Assembly (NCBI RefSeq): GCF_014203705.1
Contig: NZ_JACHJR010000001.1
Coordinates: 1,736,001-1,800,000, forward strand
Direction: 5' to 3'
DNA length: 64,000 nt
Source: Kitasatospora gansuensis
Lineage (GTDB): Bacteria; Actinomycetota; Actinomycetes; Streptomycetales; Streptomycetaceae
Part shown: in pieces, positions 1 to 9,357 of the stretch
How positions within the stretch are numbered: the stretch's first letter is position 1
Layout of the letters: each line of letters opens with the position of its first letter
Notes under the pieces: model-generated
Told to the model about the DNA's origin: nothing
What the model saw: the letters and a program-made list of their open reading frames with translations, nothing else
Database searches by the model: none
Translations under genes and position numbers: made by a program

Positions 1-1398
1 GACGAACTTGGTGGCCAGCACGATCACCAACACCAGCCCGGTGACGACCGCGCCCAACGCGTTGATGATCCGGGCCCGTTGGGCGGTGCCCCGGACCGTG
101 GCGTCCGTCTCGGTGGCCAGGGTGCGGTTCCAGTGCCGGACCATGCCGATCTGGGACAGCGTGAAGGAGGTGAAGACGCCCAGGATGTAGAGGTGGATCA
201 GGTTCGTCACGTCGGCGTCGTACAGCCAGAGCAGCCCGCCGGCCACCACGGCCAGCGCGATGATGCCGTTGGAGAACGCGAGCCGGTCGCCTCGGGTGTG
301 CATCTGCCGTGGCAGGTACCGGTGTTCGGCCAGGATCGAGGCCAGCAGCGGGAAGCCGTTGAACGCGGTGTTCGCCGCCAGGATCAGCACCAGCGCGGTC
401 GCGGCCTGGATCACGTAGAACAGGATGCTGTCGCTGCCGCCGAAGATCGCCGCCGCCAGCTGGGCGATCACGGTCTGCTGCGGCACGGTGGCGCAGTCCG
501 GGTAGCCGGTCAACTGGCAGGCGTTCTCGGTGATGTGGACGTCGGCGATCAGCGCGAGGGCGGTGATGCCGGTGAACATCACGATCGCGGTGATGCCCAT
601 CACGGCCATCGTGCTCGCGGCGTTCTTCGACTTCGGCGCCCGGAAGGCGGGCACGCCGTTGGAGATCGCCTCGACGCCGGTCAGCGCGGTGCAGCCGGAG
701 GCGAAGGCCCGCAGGCCGAGCATCAGCAGCGCGACCCCGGCCAGCGCGTCCTTGCCATGCTCGGGCATGACCCCGTACCGGGCGCTCTCGGCGACCGGGG
801 CGTCCCCGAGCGCCAGCCGGACCAGGCCGGTGACGATCATCAGCAGGATGGCGCCGATGAAGAGGTAGGTCGGCGCGGCGAAGGCGTTGCCGGACTCCCG
901 TACGCCACGCAGGTTCATCGCCGTCAGGACGGCCACGAAGCCGACCGCCAGCATCACCCGGTGATCGGCCAGGCTCGGCAGCGCGGAGATGATGTTCGCC
1001 ACCCCGGAGGCGACCGACACCGCCACCGTCATCACGTAGTCGACCAGCAGCGAGGCGGCGACCACCAGGCCGGCGTTCGGCCCGAGGTTCTTCGAGGCCA
1101 CCTCGTAGGAGCCGCCACCGCTGGGGTAGGCGTGCACCACCTGACGGTACGACAGCACCACGACCACCATCAGCGCGACGACCGCCAGCGCGATCCACGG
1201 GGTCAGGTAGAGGAAGGCGGTCCCGCCGACGGTGAGCACCAGCAGGATCTCCTGGGTGGCGTAGGCCACCGAGGAGAGCGGGTCGGAAGCGAAGATCGGC
1301 AGCGCCAGCCGCTTGGGGAGCAGGGTCTCGCCCAGCTCCTCGCTGCGCATGGCCTTGCCGATCACGAGGCGCTTGAGCGCCTGGGGCAGATTGAACAC
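1..1398 (-). CDS. APC-superfamily amino acid permease, 3' end outside window
   Basis: Integral membrane permease. 466 codons are visible and the reading frame is still open at the left edge, so the C-terminal part is missing. I chose the GTG at 1398 because the translation then begins VFNLPQALKRLVIGKAMRS, followed by the LPIFASDPLSSVAYATQEIL stretch that sits before the first membrane helix in this permease subgroup. The last visible segment (ALGAVVTGLVLVIVLATKFV) is a late helix. The neighbouring gene encodes a protein of the same family, so the pair probably arose by duplication. Substrate is unknown; an amino acid or other small organic cation is the family expectation, not something the sequence shows. 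Confidence 0.85.
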   Translation of the reverse strand, partial: MFNLPQALKRLVIGKAMRSEELGETLLPKRLALPIFASDPLSSVAYATQEILLVLTVGGTAFLYLTPWIALAVVALMVVVVLSYRQVVHAYPSGGGSYEVASKNLGPNAGLVVAASLLVDYVMTVAVSVASGVANIISALPSLADHRVMLAVGFVAVLTAMNLRGVRESGNAFAAPTYLFIGAILLMIVTGLVRLALGDAPVAESARYGVMPEHGKDALAGVALLMLGLRAFASGCTALTGVEAISNGVPAFRAPKSKNAASTMAVMGITAIVMFTGITALALIADVHITENACQLTGYPDCATVPQQTVIAQLAAAIFGGSDSILFYVIQAATALVLILAANTAFNGFPLLASILAEHRYLPRQMHTRGDRLAFSNGIIALAVVAGGLLWLYDADVTNLIHLYILGVFTSFTLSQIGMVRHWNRTLATETDATVRGTAQRARIINALGAVVTGLVLVIVLATKFV

Positions 1399-1445
1399 AC
1401 GGGCGAGCGTAGGGCGCGGGGGGGATCTGCCGCAGCGCGCCGCAA

Positions 1446-1484
1446 ACCCCGTCCAACCTGCTGTTTGCGCAGGTCGGACGGGGT
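1446..1484 (-). terminator. Stem-loop between the two permease genes
   Basis: Two 15-base arms (1446-1460 and 1470-1484) pair completely if one G-U wobble is allowed in the minus-strand RNA, around a 9-base loop. A run of three U follows on the minus strand. The position just after the stop of the upstream permease fits a terminator or attenuator for that transcript. Confidence 0.6.
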
Positions 1485-1575
1485 CCGTGCGTCTGTCAAG
1501 GGCCCGTTGGGACAAGCGTTAAGGGATCGTCAAGATATTCGGAGCGAATGACTTGATAAGGGTCATATCAGCCGA

Positions 1576-3441
1576 TTACATCCGCAGCCGGAGACGGCAG
1601 ACCACCGCATCCGTGTGGCGGCGCAGCGCGCGGTCGATCAGGGCCCCGCGCTGGTTCTGCAGGACCCGCTCCCACAGGCGGGCCGGCTCGACCTCGGGGA
1701 TCAGGACGGTGATCCGGCCGTACGCGTGCTCGGAGCCGAGCTCGTTGACGAAGCCGACCAGCGGGCGGCCGAGCCGTCGGTGGGCGTCGGGGACCTCCAC
1801 CAGCGGGACGCCCGGGTGCCAGAGCTCCCAGTCCCGGCGAAGCGCGTCGGCGTTCTCCCGGTCCTCGGTGTCCGGCACGATGTGGACCACGGTGACGGCC
1901 AGCACCTCGTCGCCGAGCGAGACGGCGGCGCTCAGCGCGTCGCGGGTCAGCCGGGTGATGGCGTGCACCGGGACGACCACCAGCGAGCGCTGCCGGGTGA
2001 CCGGGCCGGGGATCCGGCCGAGCTCCAGCCGGGTGCCGATCCTGGCGTAGCTGCGGTGGATCGCTTCGAACAGCAGCACCAGCAGCGGCAGCGCCAGGCA
2101 GATGCCCCAGGCGCCCTCGGTGAACTTGGTGCCGGTGACCACCACGGCCGCGACCCCGGTGAGCAGCGCGCCGAAACCGTTCAGCAGCGCCTTGCCGCGC
2201 CAGCCCTGACGCTGCTCCCGGTACCAGTGCCTGACCATGCCGACCTGACAGATCGTGAAGCCGACGAAGACCCCGATCGCGAACAGCGGCACCAGGCTGT
2301 TGACGTCACCGCCCGAGCCGACCAGCAGCCCGGCCGAGACCACGGCCAGGAACAGCACGCCGTGCCGGTGCACCTGGTGGTCGGCGCGCAGCGCGAAGAC
2401 GTGCGGCAGGTGGTTGTCGCGGGCCAGCAGGCGCATCAGCACCGGCAGGCCGCCGAACGAGGTGTTGGCCGCCAGACCGAGCAGGACCACGGTGGCGAAC
2501 TGCACCACGTAGAAGCCGAAGCCATGGCCGAGCGAGGCGTCCGCCAGCTGGGCCAGCACGGTGACCCCCTCCACCGGCTGGAGCTGGAACCGGCCGATCA
2601 GCACGGCCAGCCCGATCAGCATCACACCGAGCAGCGCGCCGAGCGCGACCTCGGTGTGCTGGGCGCGCCGGGCGCGCGGGGCCCGGAAGGAGGGGACGGC
2701 GTTGGCCACCGCCTCCACGCCGGTCAGCGCCGAGCAGCCGGCCGCGAAAGCCTTGAGCAGCAGCAGGGCACCGACCGCGGTGGCGTTGCCCGCCAGCGCG
2801 GAGGCGTGTCCGGCGGCCGCCTCAGTGCTCACCGGGGCGTCGCGGAACAGGCCGACCACGACGATCGCCAGGATCGAGACGACGAACACGGCGGTCGGTG
2901 CCATGAACCAGCGGGCCGACTCGGCGATCCCGCGCAGGTTGACGGCCGTCACCAGCGCCAGCACCCCCAGGCAGAGCCACACCCGCTGGTCGTAGAGGGA
3001 GGGGAAGGCCGAGGTCAGCGCGGCCACCCCGGCGGTGACCGAGACCGCCACGTTCAGGATGTAGTCGATCACCAGCGAGGCCGCCGCCGTCAGCGCGGTC
3101 CGCCGGCCGAGGTGCGCCTTGGCCACCGCGTACGAGCCGCCACCGTCCGGGAACGCCGCGATCACCTGGCGGTAGGAGGCGACCAGCACGGCGAGCAGCA
3201 CCGCGATGGCGACCGTCACCGGGAGGGTGAAGCCGAGCCCGTACGATCCGGCGGCGGCCAGCACCAGCACGATCGACTCGGGCCCGTACGCCACCGAGGC
3301 CATCGCGTCGAGCGAGAGCGCGGACAGACCGCCGAGTGCGGTCAGCTTGTCGCGCTGCGGCTCGGGCTGTGGCTCCGGCTGCCCGCCGGTATCAGGGGGC
3401 TCCGCCACGGCCGACTGCTGCGTCACGGTGACACCGGACAT
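1576..3441 (-). CDS. APC-superfamily amino acid permease (621 aa)
   Basis: Full-length permease. The ATG at 3441 lies 9 bases behind an AGGAGG. The first 32 residues are a Pro/Gln-rich cytoplasmic tail. The membrane domain then starts with LTALGGLSALSLDAMASVAY, the first-helix region of this APC subgroup. About 12 hydrophobic segments are visible up to residue ~470. The last ~150 residues form a soluble domain (from about RQRSLVVVPVHAITRLTR) resembling the C-terminal cytoplasmic domain of this subgroup. The paralogue at 1-1398 lies downstream on the same strand, separated by a hairpin. Substrate cannot be told. Confidence 0.88.
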   Translation of the reverse strand: MSGVTVTQQSAVAEPPDTGGQPEPQPEPQRDKLTALGGLSALSLDAMASVAYGPESIVLVLAAAGSYGLGFTLPVTVAIAVLLAVLVASYRQVIAAFPDGGGSYAVAKAHLGRRTALTAAASLVIDYILNVAVSVTAGVAALTSAFPSLYDQRVWLCLGVLALVTAVNLRGIAESARWFMAPTAVFVVSILAIVVVGLFRDAPVSTEAAAGHASALAGNATAVGALLLLKAFAAGCSALTGVEAVANAVPSFRAPRARRAQHTEVALGALLGVMLIGLAVLIGRFQLQPVEGVTVLAQLADASLGHGFGFYVVQFATVVLLGLAANTSFGGLPVLMRLLARDNHLPHVFALRADHQVHRHGVLFLAVVSAGLLVGSGGDVNSLVPLFAIGVFVGFTICQVGMVRHWYREQRQGWRGKALLNGFGALLTGVAAVVVTGTKFTEGAWGICLALPLLVLLFEAIHRSYARIGTRLELGRIPGPVTRQRSLVVVPVHAITRLTRDALSAAVSLGDEVLAVTVVHIVPDTEDRENADALRRDWELWHPGVPLVEVPDAHRRLGRPLVGFVNELGSEHAYGRITVLIPEVEPARLWERVLQNQRGALIDRALRRHTDAVVCRLRLRM

Positions 3442-3636
3442 CGAACTGGACCTCCTGCTGGGAACGGACTCCCCGATCCTCGCTGTGCCCGGCGCCTGGT
3501 CCACCGTTCCGTACGCATCCTTGACGCCGCCCGCCCACTCCCTGACGGAGCGTTGACGGCCGAGCGGGGTCGCCGACACACCGCGTCCGGAGCAGGGTGA
3601 TTGCCCGGTTCGGACGGGAGTCGCAGGCTGGGACAC

Positions 3637-4452
3637 ATGAGCACGGAGAGCGGGCGCGCGGGCTGGGACATCCGGAAGGCCGGTCCGGAGGATGCCGGGC
3701 ACCGGGTGCTGCTGCTCCCGGGCGGCCTGTGCACGACGGAGTTCTACGCGGACGTGATGGCCGAGCCCGCGCCGGCGGCGGCCGGGCTCGGCCTGGTGGC
3801 GGTGACGCTGCCGGGGTTCGGGCGTACCCCGCCGCCGGAGGATCTGACGATCGAGAACTACGCGGCCCTGCTCGGGGAGTTCGCCGCCGAGGCGGGGTGC
3901 GACGTGCTGGTGGGGCACAGCCTGGGGGCGAACGTGGCGATCGAGATGGCGGCGGCCGGGGTGTTCCGGGGGCCGGTGGTGCTGCTGTCGCCGACGTTCT
4001 CCCGCGGGGACGAGGCGAAGTTCCTCGGAGTGCTGGACCGCGTGGGCCGGGTGCCCGGCCTGGGCGCGCTGGCCTGGGCGGCGATGCTGAAGGTCCTGCC
4101 GAGGGCGATGAAGCGCGAGCTGCCGCCCCAGCGCGCGGAGGTGCTGGCGGCGGACCTCGGCAGGAACGATCCGGGATTCTGCCGCCGGAGCGTGCGGCAC
4201 TACTACGAATACCTGGACCGGCACGGGTCCCTGGTCGCCCGGCTGTGCGACTCGGGGGTGCCGGTGTGGGTGGTGCGGGGCGACCGCGACGAGATCGGGC
4301 TGACGGAGGAGGAGCGGCAAGGACTGCTGGCCTGCCCCCGGGTCACCCTGGTCACGGTGCCGGACGCGGGGCACATGGCGCTGGTGGAGCAGCCCGCCCG
4401 GATCGCCGAGGTGATCGTCGAGGCGGCGGGGGCGGGTGCGGGGCGGCGGTGA
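3637..4452 (+). CDS. Alpha/beta-fold hydrolase (271 aa)
   Basis: Probable serine hydrolase or esterase with a canonical alpha/beta fold. The oxyanion-loop region reads LLLPGGLCTTEF, the nucleophile elbow is VGHSLG, the likely acid is in WVVRGDRDEIG, and the catalytic His is in PDAGHMALVEQP. The length matches single-domain members. A TTG at 3601 is in frame, but the ATG at 3637 gives a protein starting MSTESGRAGWD with the fold beginning soon after, and I prefer it. The gene is divergent from the permease at 3441 and convergent with the DUF4173 gene. The substrate is not predictable. Confidence 0.85.
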   Translation: MSTESGRAGWDIRKAGPEDAGHRVLLLPGGLCTTEFYADVMAEPAPAAAGLGLVAVTLPGFGRTPPPEDLTIENYAALLGEFAAEAGCDVLVGHSLGANVAIEMAAAGVFRGPVVLLSPTFSRGDEAKFLGVLDRVGRVPGLGALAWAAMLKVLPRAMKRELPPQRAEVLAADLGRNDPGFCRRSVRHYYEYLDRHGSLVARLCDSGVPVWVVRGDRDEIGLTEEERQGLLACPRVTLVTVPDAGHMALVEQPARIAEVIVEAAGAGAGRR

Positions 4453-4472
4453 CCGTCCGTCAGCCGCCCCGC
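4438..4472. terminator. Convergent terminator hairpin
   Basis: GCGGGGCGGC (4438-4447) pairs with GCCGCCCCGC (4463-4472), a perfect 10-bp stem between the ends of two converging genes. It can act for both strands. The left arm overlaps the last codons of the hydrolase. Confidence 0.55.
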
Positions 4473-4486
4473 CCGTGGTGCGGGCC

Positions 4487-6091
4487 TCAGTACCGGTATC
4501 CCGAGGAGAACCCGATCCGGTCGCACGCCCCGATCGCGCTCGCCGGGTCGGCCAGCACGTCGCGGGCCCGGGACTCGGCGAGGCTGGTGGCGTACCACGG
4601 GCGGACGTGGTCGGGGAGGTTGCCGGCGACCAGTGAGAGAGCGCAGGCCCGCTGGTCGCCGGGCAGCCGGTCCAGGGCGGGGACCGCGTCCACGGAGAGG
4701 CCGACGATGTTGCGCAGGTCGATCCGGGAGGTGCGCTCGAAGCGGGCCACGTTCTGCTCGGCGACCATCGCGTCCGGGCCCATCAGGCCGTAGACGGCGG
4801 CGGTGGCCATGGCGCTGAGCACCACGGCGCGCGGCAGCCAGGCGGAGCTGCGAAGCGCGCCCGCCACGATCACCAGCAGGAACACCACCCCGAACCAGAT
4901 CTCCACCACCAGGACCCAGAGCCGCAGTTGGGTCAGCCCGGAGGCGTCGACGTAGTACCACATCCGGCCGAGCGCGGAGGCGACCACGACCAGCGTGAGG
5001 ACGCAGAGCGCGCCGAGCAGGAGCCTCGCGAGCCGGCGGTCGGAGTCGGTGCTGCGCGGGGCCCAACGCTGGGCGACGGCGACCACGGCCAGGGTCAGCA
5101 CGGTGATCACCATCAGCTGCCAGAAGCCCTGCCGGGCGTACTCGGAGCGGCTCATCCCGGTGTTCGCCATGATCGAGTCGCGGCCGCCGAGCACCACGAC
5201 CGCCTGGACCACCGCGAAGGCGCCGAACAGCAGGTTGAGCGCGGCCAGCGGCAGCGCCCACTCCAGTCGGCCGCGCGCCCGGCCGGGCTTGACCGCCGTA
5301 CGGTCCCAGCGGCGCGGGCCGGCCGCGATGTGGGCGAAGCCGAGGGTGACGACCAGGCCGAGGCAGAACAGGAAGAGGTGCTGCGGCAGGTCGCCCGGCT
5401 CCAGCTCGATGCTGGGGACCAGGCTCTCCAGCAGATCGGCCATCGCGGCGTCGGCGCTGACGAACAGCCAGCCGAAGACGGTCAGCAGCAGGGCCGCGAC
5501 CACGACGGCCTTGACCACCGGCACCACCCTGCCCCGCCCGCCGGGGATCCGGAAGCCGCGCAGGCCGGTGCGGGCCCAGAGCAGTCCGGGCACCAGCTGC
5601 CAGACCAGGCCGGGCAGCGCGAGCAGCACGCCCGTCCAGCGCTTGCCGCCGTGCAGGGCGAGCGACGCCAGCCCCAGCGCGCAGGCGCCGGAGAGGACGA
5701 CCGCCCAGTCGGCCTCGTGCAGGGCGGGCACGGCGAGCAGCGCGAGGGCGAGCACGCTCCAGACGACCGTCCAGGGCCGGATCGAACGGCCCGCCGCGCG
5801 GGCGGCGATGCCTGCCCCGACGGCCGCGACCAGGCCGCAGAGCAGCAGGTTGACGCCCAGTGCGTCGTCGAGCGTCCAGCTGGTCAGCAGCCCGGCGAGG
5901 ACGGCGGCGCCGACCACCTTGCGGGTGGCGGGCGCCTTCCGGTCGGGGTCGCCGGCGCGCAGCCACTGGAACGGCTGGGGGGAGGGCGTCGGTGCCTGGT
6001 ACGGCCACGGGTTCGCGGGCGCGCCGGGTGCCTGGCCCCAGGCCGGTGGACCGGGCGGCGGGACAGCGGCGGGAGTGGACATATCAGACAT
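4487..6091 (-). CDS. DUF4173 family multi-spanning membrane protein (534 aa)
   Basis: Integral membrane protein of unknown function. A Pro/Ala-rich cytoplasmic N-terminus (~45 residues) precedes about a dozen hydrophobic segments. The stretch VFGWLFVSADAAMADLLESL near residue 207 and the soluble C-terminal tail (NVARFERTSRIDLRNIVGLS) match what I recall of DUF4173 proteins, which are common single genes in actinomycetes. The start is the ATG at 6091; a second in-frame ATG lies three codons further (6082). No partner gene is adjacent, so no role is suggested by context. Confidence 0.8.
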   Translation of the reverse strand: MSDMSTPAAVPPPGPPAWGQAPGAPANPWPYQAPTPSPQPFQWLRAGDPDRKAPATRKVVGAAVLAGLLTSWTLDDALGVNLLLCGLVAAVGAGIAARAAGRSIRPWTVVWSVLALALLAVPALHEADWAVVLSGACALGLASLALHGGKRWTGVLLALPGLVWQLVPGLLWARTGLRGFRIPGGRGRVVPVVKAVVVAALLLTVFGWLFVSADAAMADLLESLVPSIELEPGDLPQHLFLFCLGLVVTLGFAHIAAGPRRWDRTAVKPGRARGRLEWALPLAALNLLFGAFAVVQAVVVLGGRDSIMANTGMSRSEYARQGFWQLMVITVLTLAVVAVAQRWAPRSTDSDRRLARLLLGALCVLTLVVVASALGRMWYYVDASGLTQLRLWVLVVEIWFGVVFLLVIVAGALRSSAWLPRAVVLSAMATAAVYGLMGPDAMVAEQNVARFERTSRIDLRNIVGLSVDAVPALDRLPGDQRACALSLVAGNLPDHVRPWYATSLAESRARDVLADPASAIGACDRIGFSSGYRY

Positions 6092-6405
6092 GAGTCCCCC
6101 TCAGTGATCGACGGGCATACGGACGCCACCCTGCGGGCGCGCCGCGCGAAGGCGCAGATCAGCGCCGCGACGGGGTCGACTCTAGAGCATTCTGAACAGG
6201 TTCAAATACACCTGGGCCCGGATTGGCCGCAGATTCGTAGGACCGCACGAACCCGCTCGCGGCCGCTGACCCGTCGTCAGTCCACGACCGGCCCAACCTC
6301 GCGCGCCACCGGCCGGTTCAGGGCCGGGCTTGGCGAGGATGGCCGCGAGGCGAGGCCGCGTGGTCGGCACGCGGTGCGCACCGTCACCGGGAGATGCGAG
6401 CGGAC
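6092..6405. other. Intergenic region between divergent genes
   Basis: About 314 bases separate the DUF4173 gene from the flavoenzyme gene. A relatively AT-rich patch (about 6180-6215) is the likeliest place for the DUF4173 promoter, but no hexamer pair with good spacing is clear. Nothing else is recognisable. Confidence 0.4.
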
Positions 6406-7881
6406 ATGACGATGAATCGACGAGGTTTCCTGGCCGCCCTGGGGCTCGGCGGCACGATGATGCTGACGACGACCGGCGAGGCGCGGGCGGCGACGCACGG
6501 GCGTTCGGCGCCGGACTGGTCGGCGCTGAACGCCCGGCTCGACGGCCGGCTGCTGCTGCCGGAGGACCAGGGGTACGGGGTGGCCCGGCTCGGCTACAAC
6601 ATGCTGAACGACGGTCAGCTCCCGGCGGCGGTGGCCCGCTGCACCTCGGCGACGGACGTCCGCAGCTGCCTGGACGCGGCCCGCGGCCACGGGGTCCCGA
6701 TCGCCGCGCGCAGCGGCGGGCACAGCTACCTCGGGTACAGCGTGCCGAACGGCGGTCTGGTGATGGACCTGCGGCCGATGGCGCAGGTCCAGGTGCAGCC
6801 CGACGGGACGGTACGGGTCGGCGCGGGGGCCCGGCTGATCGAGGTCTACGCCGCACTGGCCGGGGCCGGACGGCTGCTCCCGGCCGGCTCCTGCCCCACG
6901 GTCGGCGTCAGCGGACTCACGCTGGGCGGCGGGTTCGGCGTCCTGACCCGCAAGTACGGGCTGACCTGCGACCGGCTGGTCTCGGCGCAGGTGGTCACCG
7001 CCGACTCCCGACTGCTCACCGCCTCCGAGTCCTCCGAGCCCGACCTGTACTGGGCCCTGCGCGGCGGAGGCGGCGGCAACTTCGGCGTGGTCACCGAGTT
7101 CACCTTCAGCACCGAGCCCGCGCCCGAACTCACCGTCTTCTCGCTGCGCTTCCCCGCCGGCTCCGTCCCCTCAGTGGCGGGAGCCTGGCAGCAGTGGGTC
7201 GCCGACGCCCCGTCAGAACTGTGGTCCAACTGCGTGGTCTCCGGCGCCGCCTCGCCGACCTGCCGCGTCGGCGGCTGCTACGTCGGGCCCCGGAGTGAGC
7301 TGGACCCCCTGCTGGACCGGCTGGTCGCCGCGGCCGCGACGCAACCCACCACGCGCACCGCCCAGAGCAAGAACTACCTGGACGCGATGAAGTACATGGC
7401 GGGCTGCGCGAACGACACCATCGCGCAGTGCCACCCCGTCTCCGAGGGCGGACGGCTGCCCCGGGAGTCGTTCGTCGCCACCTCCCGGATCCTCGACACC
7501 GCCCTGGACCCGGACCGGCTCACCCAACTGATGACCGGTCACACCGGAGTCGACCTCCTCCTCGACTCCCTCGGCGGCGCGGTCTCCCGGCTCGCCCCCG
7601 ACGCCACGGCCTTCCCGCACCGCTCCGCGCTCGCCTCCGCCCAGATCTACGCGAGCACCACACCCGCCGGCCAGGCCGCGGCCACCGCCACGGTGGACAC
7701 CATCCGCGACGGGCTCGCGGCCCTCGGCGCGACGGGAGCGTACGTCAACTACATCGATGCGACCCTGCCGGACTGGGGCACCGCCTACTACGGCGGCAAC
7801 CTGCCCCGGCTGAAGGCGGTGGCCCAGTGCTACGACCCGGACCGGGTGTTCGCATTCCCCCAGTCGGTGGCCTACGCCTGA
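6406..7881 (+). CDS. Tat-exported FAD-binding oxidoreductase with BBE domain
   Basis: Secreted flavin-dependent oxidase of the berberine-bridge/VAO superfamily. The N-terminus carries a twin-arginine signal (NRRGFLAALG) ending near ATHGRS. The FAD-binding domain includes RSGGHSYLGY, whose His is the usual 8-alpha-linked residue, and AGSCPTVGVSG, whose Cys matches the second attachment site, so bicovalent FAD is likely. The C-terminus (YVNYIDATLPDWGTAYYGGN, then LPRLKAVAQCYDPDRVF) is a typical BBE domain. The ATG at 6406 is 12 bases behind GGGAG; ATGs at 6394 and 6412 are alternatives. Members oxidise sugars, alcohols or alkaloid-like substrates; which one here is unknown. Confidence 0.88.
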   Translation: MTMNRRGFLAALGLGGTMMLTTTGEARAATHGRSAPDWSALNARLDGRLLLPEDQGYGVARLGYNMLNDGQLPAAVARCTSATDVRSCLDAARGHGVPIAARSGGHSYLGYSVPNGGLVMDLRPMAQVQVQPDGTVRVGAGARLIEVYAALAGAGRLLPAGSCPTVGVSGLTLGGGFGVLTRKYGLTCDRLVSAQVVTADSRLLTASESSEPDLYWALRGGGGGNFGVVTEFTFSTEPAPELTVFSLRFPAGSVPSVAGAWQQWVADAPSELWSNCVVSGAASPTCRVGGCYVGPRSELDPLLDRLVAAAATQPTTRTAQSKNYLDAMKYMAGCANDTIAQCHPVSEGGRLPRESFVATSRILDTALDPDRLTQLMTGHTGVDLLLDSLGGAVSRLAPDATAFPHRSALASAQIYASTTPAGQAAATATVDTIRDGLAALGATGAYVNYIDATLPDWGTAYYGGNLPRLKAVAQCYDPDRVFAFPQSVAYA

Positions 7882-8110
7882 GGTTCGGTGATACACCGCA
7901 CACGGACGGGCAATTCGCCCGATGTCCGGCCGAACGGCGGGAGAGCATTCCGATTTGCCGGTAATTCATGCTTTCCAGAACTCGGCAACATGGGAGAAGT
8001 GCGCGAATGCGGCACCGTACCAGAGTGGTGGCGACTGGTGGTGAATAGGCGCCCAGCCGGGACAAGAACTACCCACTTTTCCTGTCCAGCCATCGTATTG
8101 AGGAGCACAG

Positions 8111-9295
8111 ATGACGACCACCGAGGCGTCGACGAGCGCCGAGCTCGTCCGCCGGGCAACCGAGCTGGTCCCACTGATCCGGAAGCACGCCGCCTGGCAG
8201 GAGGAGAACCGGGTCCTGCACGAGGAGGTGCTCCAGGGCGTCGCCGACGCCGGCCTGATGAAGATGCGGGTCCCGGTCCGCTACGGCGGTTTCGAGTCCG
8301 ACGTACGCACGGTCTGCGACGTGATCACCGAGCTCGCGCGGGGTGACGGCTCGGTCGGGTGGACCGTGAGCACGATGACGATCAGTTCCTGGCTGGCCGG
8401 ACTGTTCCCGGACGAGGTGCAGGACGAGATCTTCGCCGACCCCGACGTCCGGATCGGGAGCAGCGTCAGCCCGAACGGCGTCGCCGTACCGGCCGAGGGC
8501 GGGGCGGTCCTGAACGGGAGGTGGGCGTTCAGCACCGGTGTGCTGCACAGCCAGTGGTTCATCCACTCGGCCGTGCTGGCCGGTGCGGACGGCGACTTCA
8601 CCCCCGTGATGATCGCCGTGCCGACCTCGGACCTGACGGTCGTCGACGACTGGCACACCGTGGGCCTGCGCGGCACGGGCAGCGTGACGACCATCGCGAA
8701 CGACCTGTTCGTCCCCGAGGGACGCATCCTGCCGATGCTCCCCCTGGTGCTGCAGAACCGGCACCGCTCCGAGCTGAACGCCGGTTCGCTGATGTGGCAG
8801 GCACCGTTCTCGCCGATCACGGCCGCCGGTGCCGCCGCCGTCCCGCTGGGCATGGCCAAGGCCGCACAGGAGGTCTTCTTCGAGCGACTGCCGAGCCGAA
8901 AGATCACGTACACGACGTACGAACGCCAGGCCGAGGCGCCCCTGACGCACCTTCAGGTGGCCGAGGCCGCGACCCGGATCGACGAGGCCGAGTTCCACGT
9001 ACGCCGCGCGGCCGAGCGCGTGGACACCAAGGTCCGCAACGGCGAGACCTGGTCGCTGGAGGAGCGGGCCCTCGCGCGGATGGAGATGGGCGCGTCCACC
9101 CTGCGGGCCAAGGAGGCGGTGGACATCCTGAACACCGCCAGCGGCGGGTCGTCCATCTACTCGGACCAGCCGATGCAGCGCATCGAACGGGACGTCCAGA
9201 CGATCAGCCTGCACGGCGTCCTGCACCCGAACACCAACCTCGAGCTGTACGGGCGGGTGCTGTGCGGGCTGGAGCCCAACACGCACCTGGTCTGA
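8111..9295 (+). CDS. Acyl-CoA-dehydrogenase-fold FMN-dependent monooxygenase (394 aa)
   Basis: Oxygenase component of a two-component flavin monooxygenase (group D, HpaB/ActVA-ORF5-like). The N-terminal helical domain (MKMRVPVRYGGFESDVRTVC), the central beta domain (LNGRWAFSTGVLHSQWFIHS, then GLRGTGSVTTIANDLFVPEG) and the C-terminal four-helix bundle (STLRAKEAVDILNTASGGSS) follow the family order. Such enzymes use reduced flavin supplied by a separate reductase to hydroxylate aromatic polyketides or similar substrates. No reductase is adjacent; the only one in the window is at 47542-48048. The ATG has AGGAG five bases upstream. A strong terminator follows. Confidence 0.82.
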   Translation: MTTTEASTSAELVRRATELVPLIRKHAAWQEENRVLHEEVLQGVADAGLMKMRVPVRYGGFESDVRTVCDVITELARGDGSVGWTVSTMTISSWLAGLFPDEVQDEIFADPDVRIGSSVSPNGVAVPAEGGAVLNGRWAFSTGVLHSQWFIHSAVLAGADGDFTPVMIAVPTSDLTVVDDWHTVGLRGTGSVTTIANDLFVPEGRILPMLPLVLQNRHRSELNAGSLMWQAPFSPITAAGAAAVPLGMAKAAQEVFFERLPSRKITYTTYERQAEAPLTHLQVAEAATRIDEAEFHVRRAAERVDTKVRNGETWSLEERALARMEMGASTLRAKEAVDILNTASGGSSIYSDQPMQRIERDVQTISLHGVLHPNTNLELYGRVLCGLEPNTHLV

Positions 9296-9303
9296 GACCG
9301 GGT

Positions 9304-9352
9304 CACACGCGAAACCGCCGCCGGCGTGCTGCCGGCGGCGGTTTCGTGTGTG
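9304..9352. terminator. Strong bidirectional terminator
   Basis: Arms of 22 bases (9304-9325 and 9331-9352) pair with a single mismatch around a 5-base loop (GTGCT). The hairpin sits exactly between the stops of two converging genes and is the best terminator in the window. Confidence 0.85.
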
Positions 9353-9357
9353 ACGGC

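Noticed and set aside
79..1551. Long plus-strand open frame antisense to the first permease
   Set aside because: The translation is Gln/His/Gly/Arg-rich low-complexity sequence, the usual shadow of a high-GC gene; the minus strand gives a clear permease.
6178..6190. GTCGACTCTAGAG, identical to part of a common cloning polylinker, suggesting vector contamination
   Set aside because: The match ends after 13 bases, no BamHI/SmaI part follows, and both flanks read smoothly as high-GC intergenic DNA between ordinary actinomycete genes.
7927..7943. A 16-base stretch CGGCCGAACGGCGGGA shared with the LAL/FAAL gap near 34760
   Set aside because: In DNA this GC-rich several chance matches of that length are expected in 64 kb, and the surroundings do not match.
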